Of a stretch of 64,000 nt of DNA, positions 26,124 through 35,912 are shown one piece after another. The position numbers and the translations under genes were made by a program. Numbering within the stretch: position 1 is the first letter of the stretch; each line of letters opens with the position of its first letter. Origin of the DNA: Myxosarcina sp. GI1 (GTDB lineage: Bacteria; Cyanobacteriota; Cyanobacteriia; Cyanobacteriales; Xenococcaceae); NCBI RefSeq assembly GCF_000756305.1, contig NZ_JRFE01000010.1, forward strand, positions 83,891-147,890. The letters run 5' to 3'. A model generated the notes under the pieces. That model ran no database searches. It saw nothing but the letters and a program-made list of their open reading frames with translations, and was not told the DNA's origin.

Positions 26124-26978
26124 TCAACGCTTCTGACTTGCCCACTTACAGGAAACTTTTAAAAGATACTGAAAAAACAAGTCAAACAACAGTCCGATCG
26201 CGCCAATGACAATCAAGCCCACAAAGATTTCGTCTGTTTTGAGAAAACGACCTGCAACGCTAATTCGACGACCCAAACCTTCTGTGGCGGCAATCAATTC
26301 TGAAACAATTACTAACTGCCAAGCTGCCGCTAAGTTAATGCGGCAGGCATCAATGATTCCTGGCAAAACGTAGGGTAAAATTACCTGAGTCAGAGTTTCC
26401 CAGCGATTACCGCCCAACATATAGGTAGCTTCGATCAGATCTTTGGGCACAAATTTAACTGTATCCATGACCATTAGAGAGTTAAAGAAAAATACTCCGA
26501 TAAAAATAAGAGTAATTTTAGGTTCTTCACCAATTCCTAAATACAAAATTAACAGGGGAATGAAGGCAGGTGCGGGCATATAGCGCATTAAGCCAAAGAG
26601 TGGTTCCAATAGAGCGCGAATACTTGGAAAACTGCCCATCAGCACACCAATGGGAATTGACAGGGCGACAGCAAGCAGGAAGCCAACGCCAACTCGCCAA
26701 AGGCTTGCTACCGTATCTTTAAGAAGTTCGCGAGTACCCCACAATCGTGCGAAGGCTTCAATTACCTGGCTCGGTGAGGGTAAAAATTTAGGATCTACGT
26801 TCCCAAATGCTGTTACTGCCCACCATATCAGTAAGGGAAATGCGATTGAAGTAATTACTAATGCCGTATAAAGCGGTTTGGGAATATCTTCAGCCAGCCG
26901 CCAAAAAACAGTTGGACGAATCGTTTTTGGCTTGATATGGGACTGAATAGATTGAAAAGAAGTATTGCTTTGGCTCAT
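26124..26978 (-). CDS. ABC transporter permease (nitrate/sulfonate/taurine type)
   Basis: A 284-residue inner-membrane protein with about six spans. It has the EAA-loop signature near residues 190-210, LIEATYMLGGNRWETLTQVILPYVLPGI, which contacts the ATPase. The LAAAWQLVIVSELIAATEGLGRRI segment is typical of SsuC/TauC/NrtB permeases. It lies between the substrate-binding and ATP-binding genes with gaps of 54 and 38 bases. Confidence 0.88.
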   Translation of the reverse strand: MSQSNTSFQSIQSHIKPKTIRPTVFWRLAEDIPKPLYTALVITSIAFPLLIWWAVTAFGNVDPKFLPSPSQVIEAFARLWGTRELLKDTVASLWRVGVGFLLAVALSIPIGVLMGSFPSIRALLEPLFGLMRYMPAPAFIPLLILYLGIGEEPKITLIFIGVFFFNSLMVMDTVKFVPKDLIEATYMLGGNRWETLTQVILPYVLPGIIDACRINLAAAWQLVIVSELIAATEGLGRRISVAGRFLKTDEIFVGLIVIGAIGLLFDLFFQYLLKVSCKWASQKR

Positions 26979-27032
26979 AGTTGATGCAACAGTTTAAAAA
27001 AGTATAGTTGCTTAAAAATAAAATTATTGCGG

Positions 27033-28076
27033 CTAAGTTTTTGTCTCGGCATAGGCTTTGACAAAGCGATCGTCAAATAATTGACTGGTATCTGGTTTTT
27101 GAGCAGTTAAACCAGTTTCTACAAGAAAATCAGCCATTTTATTTGCCGCAAATATTAATGAGGTCATATCGTTGCCTGGTTGAAAGGCTTTTAAGTTCTC
27201 CTCAATCGAAAAGATCTGAGTACCATCGGCATAGTCTTTGTATTCATCAACGCTAACACCTGCCCGTTGTGCCATGATTTCATAAGCCTTGCCTGGGTTA
27301 GCTTTCATGTAGTCGAGCGTAGCAAACCAAGAATTTACAATTTCTTGCACCTTAGCGGGATTTTCCTCGATAAATTGGCGTGAGAAAACCAGGTGATCTG
27401 AAATTGCACCTGGAAACTCTTTAGAACTAAAAAGTTCCTTACTCCCCTGACGCTTTAATGCCTGAGTAGTAAAAGGTGCAAACACGGCTACCGCATCTAC
27501 TTGTTCGCCTACAAACGCTGCTGCTGCTTGACCCGTTTCTAACGGCACGAACTGAATATCCTCAGGTGATAAGCCTGCTCGTTTTAATCCCTGAAGCAAC
27601 AGAAAATGGTCTACTGTGCCTTCTTCGGCGGCTACTTTTTTCCCTTTTAGATCTGCAACTGAATTTATTTCTTTGGCAACAATCACTTTGTCATTGCCTG
27701 TAGAGTTATCGTTAACTAAAACAATCACTTGCTCTGCACCACCAGATACAGAATTTACGGTATCTCCCAAGGTTTGGCTGTTGGCATTAATTTGTCCTGC
27801 AGTCAAAGTGCTAATCGATTCTAAATAGCCATCGAACCACTTCAACTCTACAGGAACATTTTTGGTAGCAAAGATGTTTTGCTCTTGAGTAATTTTCCAT
27901 GGCAACCAACCAGGCCAGGCACTGTAGCCAATGCTAACTGCACCAGCTATCGGTGAGGTAGCAGTATCGGCTTCGTTTTTGGTTTGAATATAGACTGCCG
28001 GATTAGTGCAGCTGAGAGTGAGTGTCAGTGTAACGATAAAAACAATACAGTAGGGTAAAAGCGAACGCCATTTCAT
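27033..28076 (-). CDS. ABC transporter substrate-binding lipoprotein
   Basis: The 347-residue protein has a lipobox LTLSC at the end of its signal peptide, so it is anchored in the membrane facing the periplasm. It belongs to the NMT1/TauA-like family: VSIGYSAWPGWLPWKITQEQN, LTAGQINANSQTLGDTVN, VADLKGKKVAAEEGTVDHFLL, and AAAFVGEQVDAVAVFAPFT. It is the first gene of the operon, transcribed away from gdmH. Similar transporters linked to gdmH in other cyanobacteria are thought to import guanidine; the substrate here is inferred. Confidence 0.85.
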   Translation of the reverse strand: MKWRSLLPYCIVFIVTLTLTLSCTNPAVYIQTKNEADTATSPIAGAVSIGYSAWPGWLPWKITQEQNIFATKNVPVELKWFDGYLESISTLTAGQINANSQTLGDTVNSVSGGAEQVIVLVNDNSTGNDKVIVAKEINSVADLKGKKVAAEEGTVDHFLLLQGLKRAGLSPEDIQFVPLETGQAAAAFVGEQVDAVAVFAPFTTQALKRQGSKELFSSKEFPGAISDHLVFSRQFIEENPAKVQEIVNSWFATLDYMKANPGKAYEIMAQRAGVSVDEYKDYADGTQIFSIEENLKAFQPGNDMTSLIFAANKMADFLVETGLTAQKPDTSQLFDDRFVKAYAETKT

Positions 28077-28369
28077 TGTTATTTTCGCTCCCTAAAATTA
28101 TTGGGATCACATAGATATAGCTAACAAGCAAAGATGCAATCTGCTACGCTAGCTACAAAATCTAAAAATGTACGGGTAATAAACTCTTACCTTTCTAAAA
28201 AGCAACACCAGGAAATGTTTTGGCGATTGTCCGAGCTTGCAAATTGACAATTGTGCTTTAATTAAACCTTGACAACAGTAAGCAGAAAAACCAGTTAACG
28301 AGCTATTTGTTCGTGGTTGGCAATATTTTAATACTTAAACAAAAGGCGATTTGATGGTTAAATGAAATG

Positions 28370-28478
28370 TCAGATTGCTGCGTTATTTTACGACGGAGTA
28401 ATCTATGTGCGTTGGTTAGAAAGACCACGCTGTAATACGACGAAGCTTCCTCTGACTTCGTTAATTCCCCAAAATTTT
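28370..28478 (+). repeat. Structured repeat in the gdmH upstream region
   Basis: An 8-bp stem (GTCAGATTGCT side with AGTAATCT) contains ACGACGGAGTAATCT, identical to the repeat at 13664-13710. A second stem, GCGT-GGT with ACC-ACGC, follows. A third is ACGAAG with CTTCGT near 28441-28470. The third resembles a degenerate copy of the first. The region 28077-28503 is otherwise AT-rich and must hold both divergent promoters. Confidence 0.55.
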
Positions 28479-28503
28479 AGGGCAATTTATACAGGAAATA
28501 ACC

Positions 28504-29688
28504 ATGAGTCAATCTCCAAGGCGATCGCCAGATAATAATGATAATTCTAGTGAGGCACAACGAGCTTTAGAACGAGAACGAGAGCTTCCTCTCACAGGAT
28601 GGCAACAAGAAGTAGATCTCGGTTTAGATCGCGGTTTAGAAGCAGCAGAAAGCATCCGCGATCGCACTATTTCTACTTTTTCTCGCGGAGAGCTACCCCA
28701 CTACGCAGGTATTAATACTTTTTTGAAAGCTCCCTATCTCGAAGATGTTAAGGAAGTAGGTAATTATGACGTAGCGATTATAGGCGTTCCTCACGACTCT
28801 GGCACTACCTATCGTCCTGGTACCCGTTTTGGTCCCCAGGGCATTCGCAAAATTTCGGCTTTATACACGCCCTACAACTTTGAATTTGGCGTAGATTTGC
28901 GCGAACAAATTACCCTTTGCGATGTGGGAGATATCTTTACTATTCCTGGCAATAACGAAAAGTCCTTCGATCAAATTTCTAAAGGAATTGCCCACGTTTT
29001 TAGTTCGGGTGCTTTTCCCATCATTTTAGGTGGCGATCATTCCATTGGTTTTCCTACCGTTAGAGGAATTTGCCGTCACTTAGGAGATAAAAAAGTCGGC
29101 ATTATTCACTTCGATCGCCACGCCGACACTCAAGAAACCGACTTAGACGAAAGGATGCACACTTGTCCTTGGTTTCACGCCACTAATATGGCTAACGCTC
29201 AGGCTAAAAATTTAGTACAAATGGGCATTGGTGGCTGGCAGGTTCCCCGTCCTGGAGTCAAGGTCTGTCGCGAACGCGCCACTAACATTTTGACCGTAAC
29301 CGATATTACCGAAATGGGACTAGATGCTGCCGCAGATTTTGCCATAGAAAAAGCCACCGACGGCACTGATTGCGTTTGGATCAGTTTTGATATCGACTGC
29401 ATTGATGCGGGATTTGTTCCAGGTACTGGCTGGCCCGAACCAGGTGGTTTATTACCCCGTGAAGTTTTGTATTTACTTAAAAAAATCGTGCAAAACACTA
29501 CCGTTTGCGGCATAGAGGTTGTAGAAGTTTCCCCCCCTTATGACGTTAGCGATATGACGGCTTTGATGGCAACTCGCGTAATTTGCGACACGATGGCGCA
29601 TTTGGTGTTGTCGGGTCAATTACCACGACAAGAAAAACCAGCTTACATCCACGAAGAAGCCCAAGTTGTAGACGAACCTTGGAATTAA
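28504..29688 (+). CDS. gdmH: Guanidine hydrolase (ureohydrolase family)
   Basis: This 394-residue enzyme is the Ni-dependent guanidine hydrolase type (Synechocystis Sll1077 relatives), converting guanidine to urea and ammonia. It was formerly called agmatinase. The ureohydrolase motifs are LGGDHSIGFP, IIHFDRHADTQETDLDE (with Arg where agmatinases have Ala), and SFDIDCIDAGFVPGTGWPEPGG. The long N-terminal extension (about 75 residues before YAGINTFLKAPY) and the HTCPWFHATNM segment are typical of this subgroup. Nickel chaperones hypA and hypB follow, and a divergent ABC transporter precedes, all supporting guanidine rather than agmatine as substrate. Confidence 0.85.
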   Translation: MSQSPRRSPDNNDNSSEAQRALERERELPLTGWQQEVDLGLDRGLEAAESIRDRTISTFSRGELPHYAGINTFLKAPYLEDVKEVGNYDVAIIGVPHDSGTTYRPGTRFGPQGIRKISALYTPYNFEFGVDLREQITLCDVGDIFTIPGNNEKSFDQISKGIAHVFSSGAFPIILGGDHSIGFPTVRGICRHLGDKKVGIIHFDRHADTQETDLDERMHTCPWFHATNMANAQAKNLVQMGIGGWQVPRPGVKVCRERATNILTVTDITEMGLDAAADFAIEKATDGTDCVWISFDIDCIDAGFVPGTGWPEPGGLLPREVLYLLKKIVQNTTVCGIEVVEVSPPYDVSDMTALMATRVICDTMAHLVLSGQLPRQEKPAYIHEEAQVVDEPWN

Positions 29689-29912
29689 CTATTACTTAAA
29701 ATGGTGTTGCATCATTATGGAATGGTAAAGCGGAAGTAGCGAGTAGCAAATTTTATTCTTACTTACTTGCCTGGTAAATATTACTAGTAAGTAGATGAAC
29801 AATTCTACTATTTTCTCAAAATCATTCCGTAACTATGTAACGCCCTTAAAATAAACGAGATAGCATTGCCGTTTGGCGATGTGTACCAAATAAATCTTCA
29901 TCAAGGATTGAG

Positions 29913-30521
29913 ATGTACAAACTTTACGACTTTCTGCCTTCAGGTAATGGTTACAAAGTTCGTTTATTGTTGACTCAATTGCAAATTTCTTTTGAAAGAG
30001 TCGAGCTAAATATTTTAGAGGGAATTACTCACAGTCCTGAATTTTTAGCCAAAAACCCTAATGGTAAAATCCCTTTATTAGAAATCGAACCAAATAAATT
30101 CATTTCTGAATCTAATGCGATTTTGTACTATCTCAGTCAAGGAACAGAATATTTCCCTCAAGATAAATACCAGCAAGCAAAAGTGATGCAGTGGCTATTT
30201 TTTGAACAATACAGTCACGAACCTAATATTGCTACGCCTCGTTTTTGGATTACCGAACTCAAACAAGCCGATAAGTATTCGAAACAGATCGAACAAAAGC
30301 GAAAACTAGGTTATGCCGCTTTAAATGTTATGGAACAGCATCTTAAAAACCATAATTTTTTCGTAGCAGATAAATATACCATTGCCGATATTGCTCTTTA
30401 TGCCTATACCCATGTTGCCGAAGAAGGAGGCTTCGATCTAACTAAGTTTACCGCTATTAATGCTTGGTTAAAAAGAATTGAATCTCAACCCAGACATATT
30501 AAAATTACCGATTCATTTTGA
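29913..30521 (+). CDS. Glutathione S-transferase
   Basis: The 202-residue protein has the thioredoxin-like N-terminal domain (YKLYDFLPSGNGYKVRLLLTQLQI; NPNGKIPLLEI and ISESNAILYYLSQG bind glutathione). A helical C-terminal domain follows (FFVADKYTIADIALYAYTHVAEEGGF). It lies in the guanidine cluster between gdmH and hypA with gaps of 224 and 60 bases. A role in guanidine use is not known, so it may be a separate insertion in the operon order. An ATG at 29913 follows GGATTGAG. Confidence 0.85.
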   Translation: MYKLYDFLPSGNGYKVRLLLTQLQISFERVELNILEGITHSPEFLAKNPNGKIPLLEIEPNKFISESNAILYYLSQGTEYFPQDKYQQAKVMQWLFFEQYSHEPNIATPRFWITELKQADKYSKQIEQKRKLGYAALNVMEQHLKNHNFFVADKYTIADIALYAYTHVAEEGGFDLTKFTAINAWLKRIESQPRHIKITDSF

Positions 30522-30552
30522 TTGTCAAAGATGATTGAAATTTTTTCTGATA

Positions 30553-30587
30553 AATGTTTAATGCTAAATGCTAAATGAAAAATGCAC
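30553..30587. repeat. 7-bp tandem repeat array covering the hypA start codon
   Basis: Five heptamers read AATGTTT, AATGCTA, AATGCTA, AATGAAA, AATGCAC. The last one contains the hypA ATG (30582-30584). Copy-number change would alter the leader and the distance to any ribosome-binding site. Confidence 0.75.
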
Positions 30588-30953
30588 GAAACCGATATGA
30601 CCAAAGCTTTAATCGTAACGATTAGGAATTGGTATTACTCACAACCAGAACAACCCAAGATCGAAAAAATTCATCTAGTAGTCGGTCAGTTTACCTGTGT
30701 CGAACCAGTAAGCTTACAATTTGCCTTTGAAGTTCAAACCCGCAACACTTTTTTAGAAGGAGTAGAACTAGTAATTAGAGATATTCCTTTAATTGCTTTT
30801 TGCCATCGTTGCCAACAGGAATACAAGCCAGAAATCGGATTGCAATATAGCTGTCCCGACTGTAACTCGCCAATGGAAGATATCAAATCGGGTCGAGAAC
30901 TCAAAATCGATCGCATCGAATATTCTTCTCGTACAGCCCCTACCCATAACTGA
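30582..30953 (+). CDS. hypA: Nickel metallochaperone HypA
   Basis: This 123-residue protein delivers nickel. The N-terminal MHE motif supplies the Ni ligands. The zinc site is Cys74, Cys77, Cys91 and Cys94 (CHRC and CPDC). The length is normal. In the gdmH neighbourhood it should load Ni into guanidine hydrolase together with HypB rather than into a hydrogenase; no hydrogenase gene is present here. No clear Shine-Dalgarno sequence is seen, and the start lies in a heptamer array. Confidence 0.93.
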   Translation: MHETDMTKALIVTIRNWYYSQPEQPKIEKIHLVVGQFTCVEPVSLQFAFEVQTRNTFLEGVELVIRDIPLIAFCHRCQQEYKPEIGLQYSCPDCNSPMEDIKSGRELKIDRIEYSSRTAPTHN

Positions 30954-30958
30954 TAACT

Positions 30959-30986
30959 GTAAGGGCGATTCGCGAATCGCCCTTAC
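30959..30986. repeat. 28-base perfect palindrome between hypA and hypB
   Basis: GTAAGGGCGATTCG followed directly by its complement CGAATCGCCCTTAC makes a perfect hairpin. It resembles the inverted repeat at 17870-17901, so it belongs to a dispersed family. It may weaken read-through into hypB. Confidence 0.85.
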
Positions 30987-31028
30987 CAATCATTGATAAT
31001 TGATGACTGTTTACTGATAACTGAAACA

Positions 31029-31739
31029 ATGCACCAAACATTTGACGCAGCTTTAGAACTCAATTTACTCCATGCCAATCAAGAAGGCGCAGACCACAAT
31101 CGCCAGCATTTCGATCGCTGGGGAATTACCTGTCTCAATATTATGAGTAGTCCTGGGGCAGGTAAAACTGTTCTGCTCGAACAAACTCTAAAAGCTTTAA
31201 AAGCTAAATTCAAAATGGCAGTGATTGAGGGAGATATGACTACAGAACTCGATGCCGATCGCCTGCGTCAATACGATGTGCCTGTAATCCCAATTAATAC
31301 AGGGCGTTCTTGCCATTTAGATTCCAAGATGGTTGCAGGAGGTATTCATACTTTAGAACATCAGTATAATCCTACAGATCTGGACTTAGTTTTAGTAGAA
31401 AACGTAGGCAATTTGGTCTGTCCTGCCGAATTTGAGGTAGGAGAACACGCTAAAGTAGCTTTACTTAGCCTCACCGAAGGAGAAGACAAACCCTTGAAAT
31501 ATCCCGTGATGTTTCAAGAAGCAGATTGCTTATTGGTTACTAAAACCGATCTGGCACCCTATTTAGATATAGACTTAGATCGCCTCAGCGACAACGTACG
31601 GCAAATGAATCCCCATGTCAGCATTATTCTTTTATCTGCTAAGACTGGGGAAGGATTGCCTGTATGGTTTGACTGGGTTGGCAATTGTATCGAGCAAAAT
31701 CGCCTCAACCGAGACAAAATTATCGCGATTGAAAGATAA
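31029..31739 (+). CDS. hypB: GTPase nickel chaperone HypB
   Basis: A GTPase that works with HypA to insert nickel. G-motifs are MSSPGAGKT (Walker A), [14 protein letters not shown] (switch), [12 protein letters not shown] (with the metal-binding Cys) and [11 protein letters not shown]. The His-rich N-terminal tail found in some HypB proteins is missing. I choose the ATG at 31029 ([17 protein letters not shown], the usual HypB start). An ATG 12 codons upstream falls in a repeat-derived segment. Confidence 0.92.
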   Translation: MHQTFDAALELNLLHANQEGADHNRQHFDRWGITCLNIMSSPGAGKTVLLEQTLKALKAKFKMAVIEGDMTTELDADRLRQYDVPVIPINTGRSCHLDSKMVAGGIHTLEHQYNPTDLDLVLVENVGNLVCPAEFEVGEHAKVALLSLTEGEDKPLKYPVMFQEADCLLVTKTDLAPYLDIDLDRLSDNVRQMNPHVSIILLSAKTGEGLPVWFDWVGNCIEQNRLNRDKIIAIER

Positions 31740-31833
31740 TCTATTCTGCCACTGCTCAAATATAAATTGGTAGATATACTATCTACAGCAATTGTTTCTT
31801 CGAGCATCGGCAAAATCTTAGTGTAGCGAACCA

Positions 31834-32706
31834 ATGAACGTTAAAAAAATTTTTCAGCTATTAAAGGGAACATTCCAGGAATGGCAGCAAGATAACGCCC
31901 CGCGTTTGGCAGCAGCTTTAGCGTATTATACTGTATTTTCGATTTCACCTTTATTAGTAATTGTTATAGCGATCGCTGGCAGGTTTTTTGGAGAAGATGC
32001 TGCTAAAGAAGAACTTGTCAATCAGATTAGTGCCTTTGTCAGCGAAGATGCCATTCAACCAATTATTCTCGCCCTGGATAATATTACCGAACCCCAAATA
32101 AGAGGAATGGCTTCTTTAATAAGTATTGGCGTATTGTTAATTGGTGCTTCGGGAATTTTCGTGCAGCTGCAAGATGCCCTCAACACTGTCTGGAGTGTAA
32201 AACCCAAGCCAGGACAAGGAATCGGGCTATTTATTCGCAAACGGTTGTTTTGTTTCTTTATGGTACTGGCGATCGGAGTTTTATTGATGCTGTCTTTAAT
32301 AATTAGTACGGTTGTTTCTACCATGAGCAATTACAGAACTGATTTTTTACCAGGATCGGCAGTGCTTTGGGAAAATTTAGACTTTATCGTGTCATTGGGT
32401 TTGTTGACTTTTTTATTTGGCTTGATGTTCAAATACGTTCCCGATGCCAAAATTGTTTGGAAAGATGTTTTTGTCGGAGCTTTAATTACAGCCTTATTAT
32501 TTATCTTTGGTAAATTTTTATTAGGACTGTATTTTTCTACTGGTAGTCTTGGTTCGGCTTATGGTGCGGCAGGTTCTCTGGCTGTCTTTTTAGCCTGGGT
32601 TTATTACTCGGCACTAATTATTTTAATTGGAGCAGAATTTACTCAGGTCTATGCCAGAATGTATGGCTCGGATATCAGACCGGGCAAACGTTCTCAAAAA
32701 GTTTAA
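31834..32706 (+). CDS. YihY/BrkB-family membrane protein
   Basis: The 290-residue protein has six predicted membrane spans. It carries the family landmarks DNAPRLAAALAYYTVFSISPLLVI and GASGIFVQLQDALNTVWSV. The end FLAWVYYSALIILIGAEFTQVYA is also diagnostic. BrkB proteins were once called RNase BN by mistake; the real activity is unknown, possibly transport. It lies 94 bases after hypB in the same direction but has no known link to guanidine use. Confidence 0.88.
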   Translation: MNVKKIFQLLKGTFQEWQQDNAPRLAAALAYYTVFSISPLLVIVIAIAGRFFGEDAAKEELVNQISAFVSEDAIQPIILALDNITEPQIRGMASLISIGVLLIGASGIFVQLQDALNTVWSVKPKPGQGIGLFIRKRLFCFFMVLAIGVLLMLSLIISTVVSTMSNYRTDFLPGSAVLWENLDFIVSLGLLTFLFGLMFKYVPDAKIVWKDVFVGALITALLFIFGKFLLGLYFSTGSLGSAYGAAGSLAVFLAWVYYSALIILIGAEFTQVYARMYGSDIRPGKRSQKV

Positions 32707-32828
32707 AGTTTAAGCTACTGTTATCTATATGGCAAATAAAAATATGTAATGATAGCGAAAAAGCATGAAAAAAGAGTAAAAGATTTGATATTTTTATTTT
32801 TTGTTTACAAATAAGCCGTATCGTCTGT

Positions 32829-32950
32829 TACAATTCTTAGTAAGGTAATCGAGAGTTGTAGTGCCAGGGAACGCGCAACTAAGATTTTCCACAAATAAAC
32901 AACAACATTATTTAGCTTAATATCGGTAACGCACTACCGATATTTTTTTT
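32829..32950 (+). ncRNA. Candidate small RNA or corA leader with internal terminator
   Basis: A -10-like TACAAT (32829-32834) is followed about 85 bases later by a strong terminator hairpin. The roughly 110-base product would include a short palindromic block near 32866-32892 (AGTTG/CAACT around AGGGAACGCGC). No open frame fills it. It may be a free-standing RNA or an attenuated leader of corA, whose start lies 88 bases after the T-run. Confidence 0.4.
32919..32950 (+). terminator. Rho-independent terminator upstream of corA
   Basis: AATATCGGTA (32919-32928) pairs with TACCGATATT (32935-32944) around a six-base loop. The T-run continues to 32950. The stem is perfect. The region between brkB and this stem has no coding gene. 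Confidence 0.85.
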
Positions 32951-33037
32951 AGCTGAAATTGGTGTGGGCAAAATTTAAAACCGTACGGCTAGAATAATTA
33001 GGATAAATACTCCCACCGCCAGGAAAATTTTTTCTAG

Positions 33038-34198
33038 ATGAGCTACGAAAACGATTTAAATACCAATGTGCGATCGCTCTCCGATGAAGATATAGATATA
33101 GAAGAGTTGTTTGACTACGCTTACGAAAAGCCTGGTAGTATGCCAGGTACGCTTAATATCAAGCCAGATGCCAAACATCCGCAAATTGTTTTAATCGACT
33201 ATAATCGCGATCGCGCTCATCGTCAAGAAAATTTGACTCCCGAGGCCTGTGCCAAACATTTGACCACAGCTTCTGTATCCTGGGTCGATGTCGGTGGTTT
33301 GGGTAGTGAAGATGTTCTACAAAGACTGGGTGCGGTATTTAACTTACACCCTCTGGTATTAGAAGATATTGTCAACGTTCCCCAACGCCCAAAGGTAGAA
33401 GAATATCCCGAACAACTGGTAATTATCGCTCAAATGGTGCTTCCCAAACCCAAAAAAACCAGTTTTTGGCTGGAACAGGTTAGTTTAATTGTCGGCAAAA
33501 ATTATCTACTCACCGTACAGGAAGAACCAAATCGAGACTGTTTTCAGGGAGTACGTCAGCGCATCAGATTTAAAAAAGGCAATATTAGAAATGAAGGAAG
33601 CGGATATTTAGCCTATGCCCTATGGGATGCAATTATTGATGGTTTTTTCCCCGTTTTAGAAGTATATGGCGAAAAAATCGAAGATTTAGAAGATGAGGTT
33701 ATTTTTAATCCTAGCAATCGCAACTTGTCGGAAATCTATAAGATCAAACGGGAACTACTGGCTTTACGCCGCGCTATCTGGCCTCAAAGAAGTGCCTTAA
33801 ATACCTTAATTCGAGATGGTAGCGAACTGCTCGACCCAGAAATATTAGTCTATCTTAGAGACTGTTACGATCGCAGCGTCCAAATTATCGATATCATTGA
33901 AACCTATCGCGAACTGGCATCGAGTTTGACCGATATCTATCTCTCGTCCATTAGCAATAAAATGAATGAAATCATGAAGTTGCTGACGGTAATTTCCAGT
34001 ATTTTTATACCCCTAACATTTATTGCTGGTATCTACGGCATGAATTTTAACACTCAGGTTTCTCCCTGGAATATGCCAGAATTAGACTGGTATTGGGGCT
34101 ATCCGCTTTGTTGGTTGTTGATGGTAGCGATCTCTGTAGGATTAATTTATTTCTTTTGGCAGCGTGGTTGGTTCAAAGACTTTTCCAATCCCCAGTAG
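33038..34198 (+). CDS. corA: CorA-type magnesium/cobalt transporter
   Basis: The 386-residue protein has a large cytoplasmic N-terminal domain (WVDVGGLGSEDVL, HPLVLEDIVNVPQRPKVEEY) and a long stalk helix. Two C-terminal membrane helices follow, with the pore signature GMNFNTQ after YGMN and FIAGIYGMNF. The periplasmic loop is MPELDW. It imports Mg2+ or Co2+ as a pentamer. The upstream hairpin at 32919-32950 lies where a leader would be. The ATG is at 33038. Confidence 0.93.
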   Translation: MSYENDLNTNVRSLSDEDIDIEELFDYAYEKPGSMPGTLNIKPDAKHPQIVLIDYNRDRAHRQENLTPEACAKHLTTASVSWVDVGGLGSEDVLQRLGAVFNLHPLVLEDIVNVPQRPKVEEYPEQLVIIAQMVLPKPKKTSFWLEQVSLIVGKNYLLTVQEEPNRDCFQGVRQRIRFKKGNIRNEGSGYLAYALWDAIIDGFFPVLEVYGEKIEDLEDEVIFNPSNRNLSEIYKIKRELLALRRAIWPQRSALNTLIRDGSELLDPEILVYLRDCYDRSVQIIDIIETYRELASSLTDIYLSSISNKMNEIMKLLTVISSIFIPLTFIAGIYGMNFNTQVSPWNMPELDWYWGYPLCWLLMVAISVGLIYFFWQRGWFKDFSNPQ

Positions 34199-34223
34199 AA
34201 GCAAGATGCTACCTTGCGTTTTT

Positions 34224-35009
<786 letters not shown>

Positions 35010-35114
35010 TTATCTTTGGTCGATCGCACTGCAACTTAGCTATCATATAGTTCGATCGGTACCTAAGACTAGGTTGAGCATCAGTCATTTACAAATTAGT
35101 AACTACAAATCACT

Positions 35115-35432
35115 ATGGCAGTTAAAAAGCAATTCTCTAGTTTCCAAGAGCTGTTAGATAATTCACCCAAACCAGTATTGGTAGACTTTTATGCTACTTG
35201 GTGCGGTCCCTGTCAGATGATGAGTCCGATTTTAGAACAGGTAGGAACGCAATTACGCGATCGCCTGCAAGTAGTTAAGATTGATACGGACAAATATCCG
35301 AAACTGGCTTCACAGTATCGCATTGAAGCCTTGCCTACTTTGGTTTTGTTTAAAAACGGTCAACCAGTAGAGCGTATTGAAGGCGTATTGCAAGCACCTC
35401 AGTTGGTGCAGCGTTTGAGTTCTTTGATATAA
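35115..35432 (+). CDS. Thioredoxin
   Basis: The 105-residue protein has the classical active site WCGPC in VDFYATWCGPCQMMSPIL and the cis-proline loop IEALPTLVLFKNG. It reduces disulfides of target proteins. Sequence details (KKQFSSFQELLDNSPKPVLVDF) fit the plastid/cyanobacterial y-type group better than m-type, but I am not certain. It stands alone, divergent from fabG, with a gap of 126 bases. Confidence 0.93.
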   Translation: MAVKKQFSSFQELLDNSPKPVLVDFYATWCGPCQMMSPILEQVGTQLRDRLQVVKIDTDKYPKLASQYRIEALPTLVLFKNGQPVERIEGVLQAPQLVQRLSSLI

Positions 35433-35536
35433 CAATAAGTTGTATTTAAGTCTTTCTGTAGCACGAACTTTTAATGTTTCTTATTGTTTAATTTGCGACC
35501 GTTCTATATATAAAAAGGTGAAGATTGGATGTTTGA

Positions 35537-35836
35537 ATGAAACAATTTTTTCGTCGCTACAAATTATCATTATTAATAATTATTTTTAGCCTGACACTAG
35601 GACTTGCTCCAGTATTATCTGTATTGATAGCTAGTATTATCGCTAATGCCAATGACTGCATACTTCACGAAGGAAACGTCAATCCCTGTAAAATAGGTTC
35701 GGTCGATCTAGGTGGTCTTCTTTATAGTATGGCAGTATCTGGCTGGTTTATGTTGGTTTCAATTCCTTTTGGGCTAATAGGATTGGTATTTGGATTAATC
35801 TCGTTAATCGTTCAAATTTGGAATATTAGGCATTAA
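35537..35836 (+). CDS. Small two-span membrane protein
   Basis: A 99-residue protein with hydrophobic segments at about residues 11-35 and 60-95 (LIIIFSLTLGLAPVLSVLIASII, GWFMLVSIPFGLIGLVFGLISLIV). A short loop between them contains two cysteines (NDCILHEGNVNPCKIG) that could form a disulfide outside the membrane. No family is recognised. It lies about 100 bases after the thioredoxin gene, which could in principle act on it, but this is speculation. Confidence 0.6.
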   Translation: MKQFFRRYKLSLLIIIFSLTLGLAPVLSVLIASIIANANDCILHEGNVNPCKIGSVDLGGLLYSMAVSGWFMLVSIPFGLIGLVFGLISLIVQIWNIRH

Positions 35837-35912
35837 TCAAAATAGTAAGATATTACACTACATTAATAAGATTGAATTTGAAAATATTTTCAGTAAAAAA
35901 CAATATGTCGAG

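Noticed and set aside
28371-28490. Guanidine riboswitch (class I or II) upstream of gdmH
   Set aside because: ACGA-type loops occur, but they are not enclosed by the short GC stems of class II. The class I core segments (CUGGUCC, CCCGGGAGA) are missing. The structure matches a dispersed repeat found also at 13664-13710.
30582-31739. hypA and hypB as part of a hydrogenase operon
   Set aside because: No hyp or hox structural genes lie nearby, and the neighbourhood (gdmH, ABC transporter) points to guanidine hydrolase maturation.
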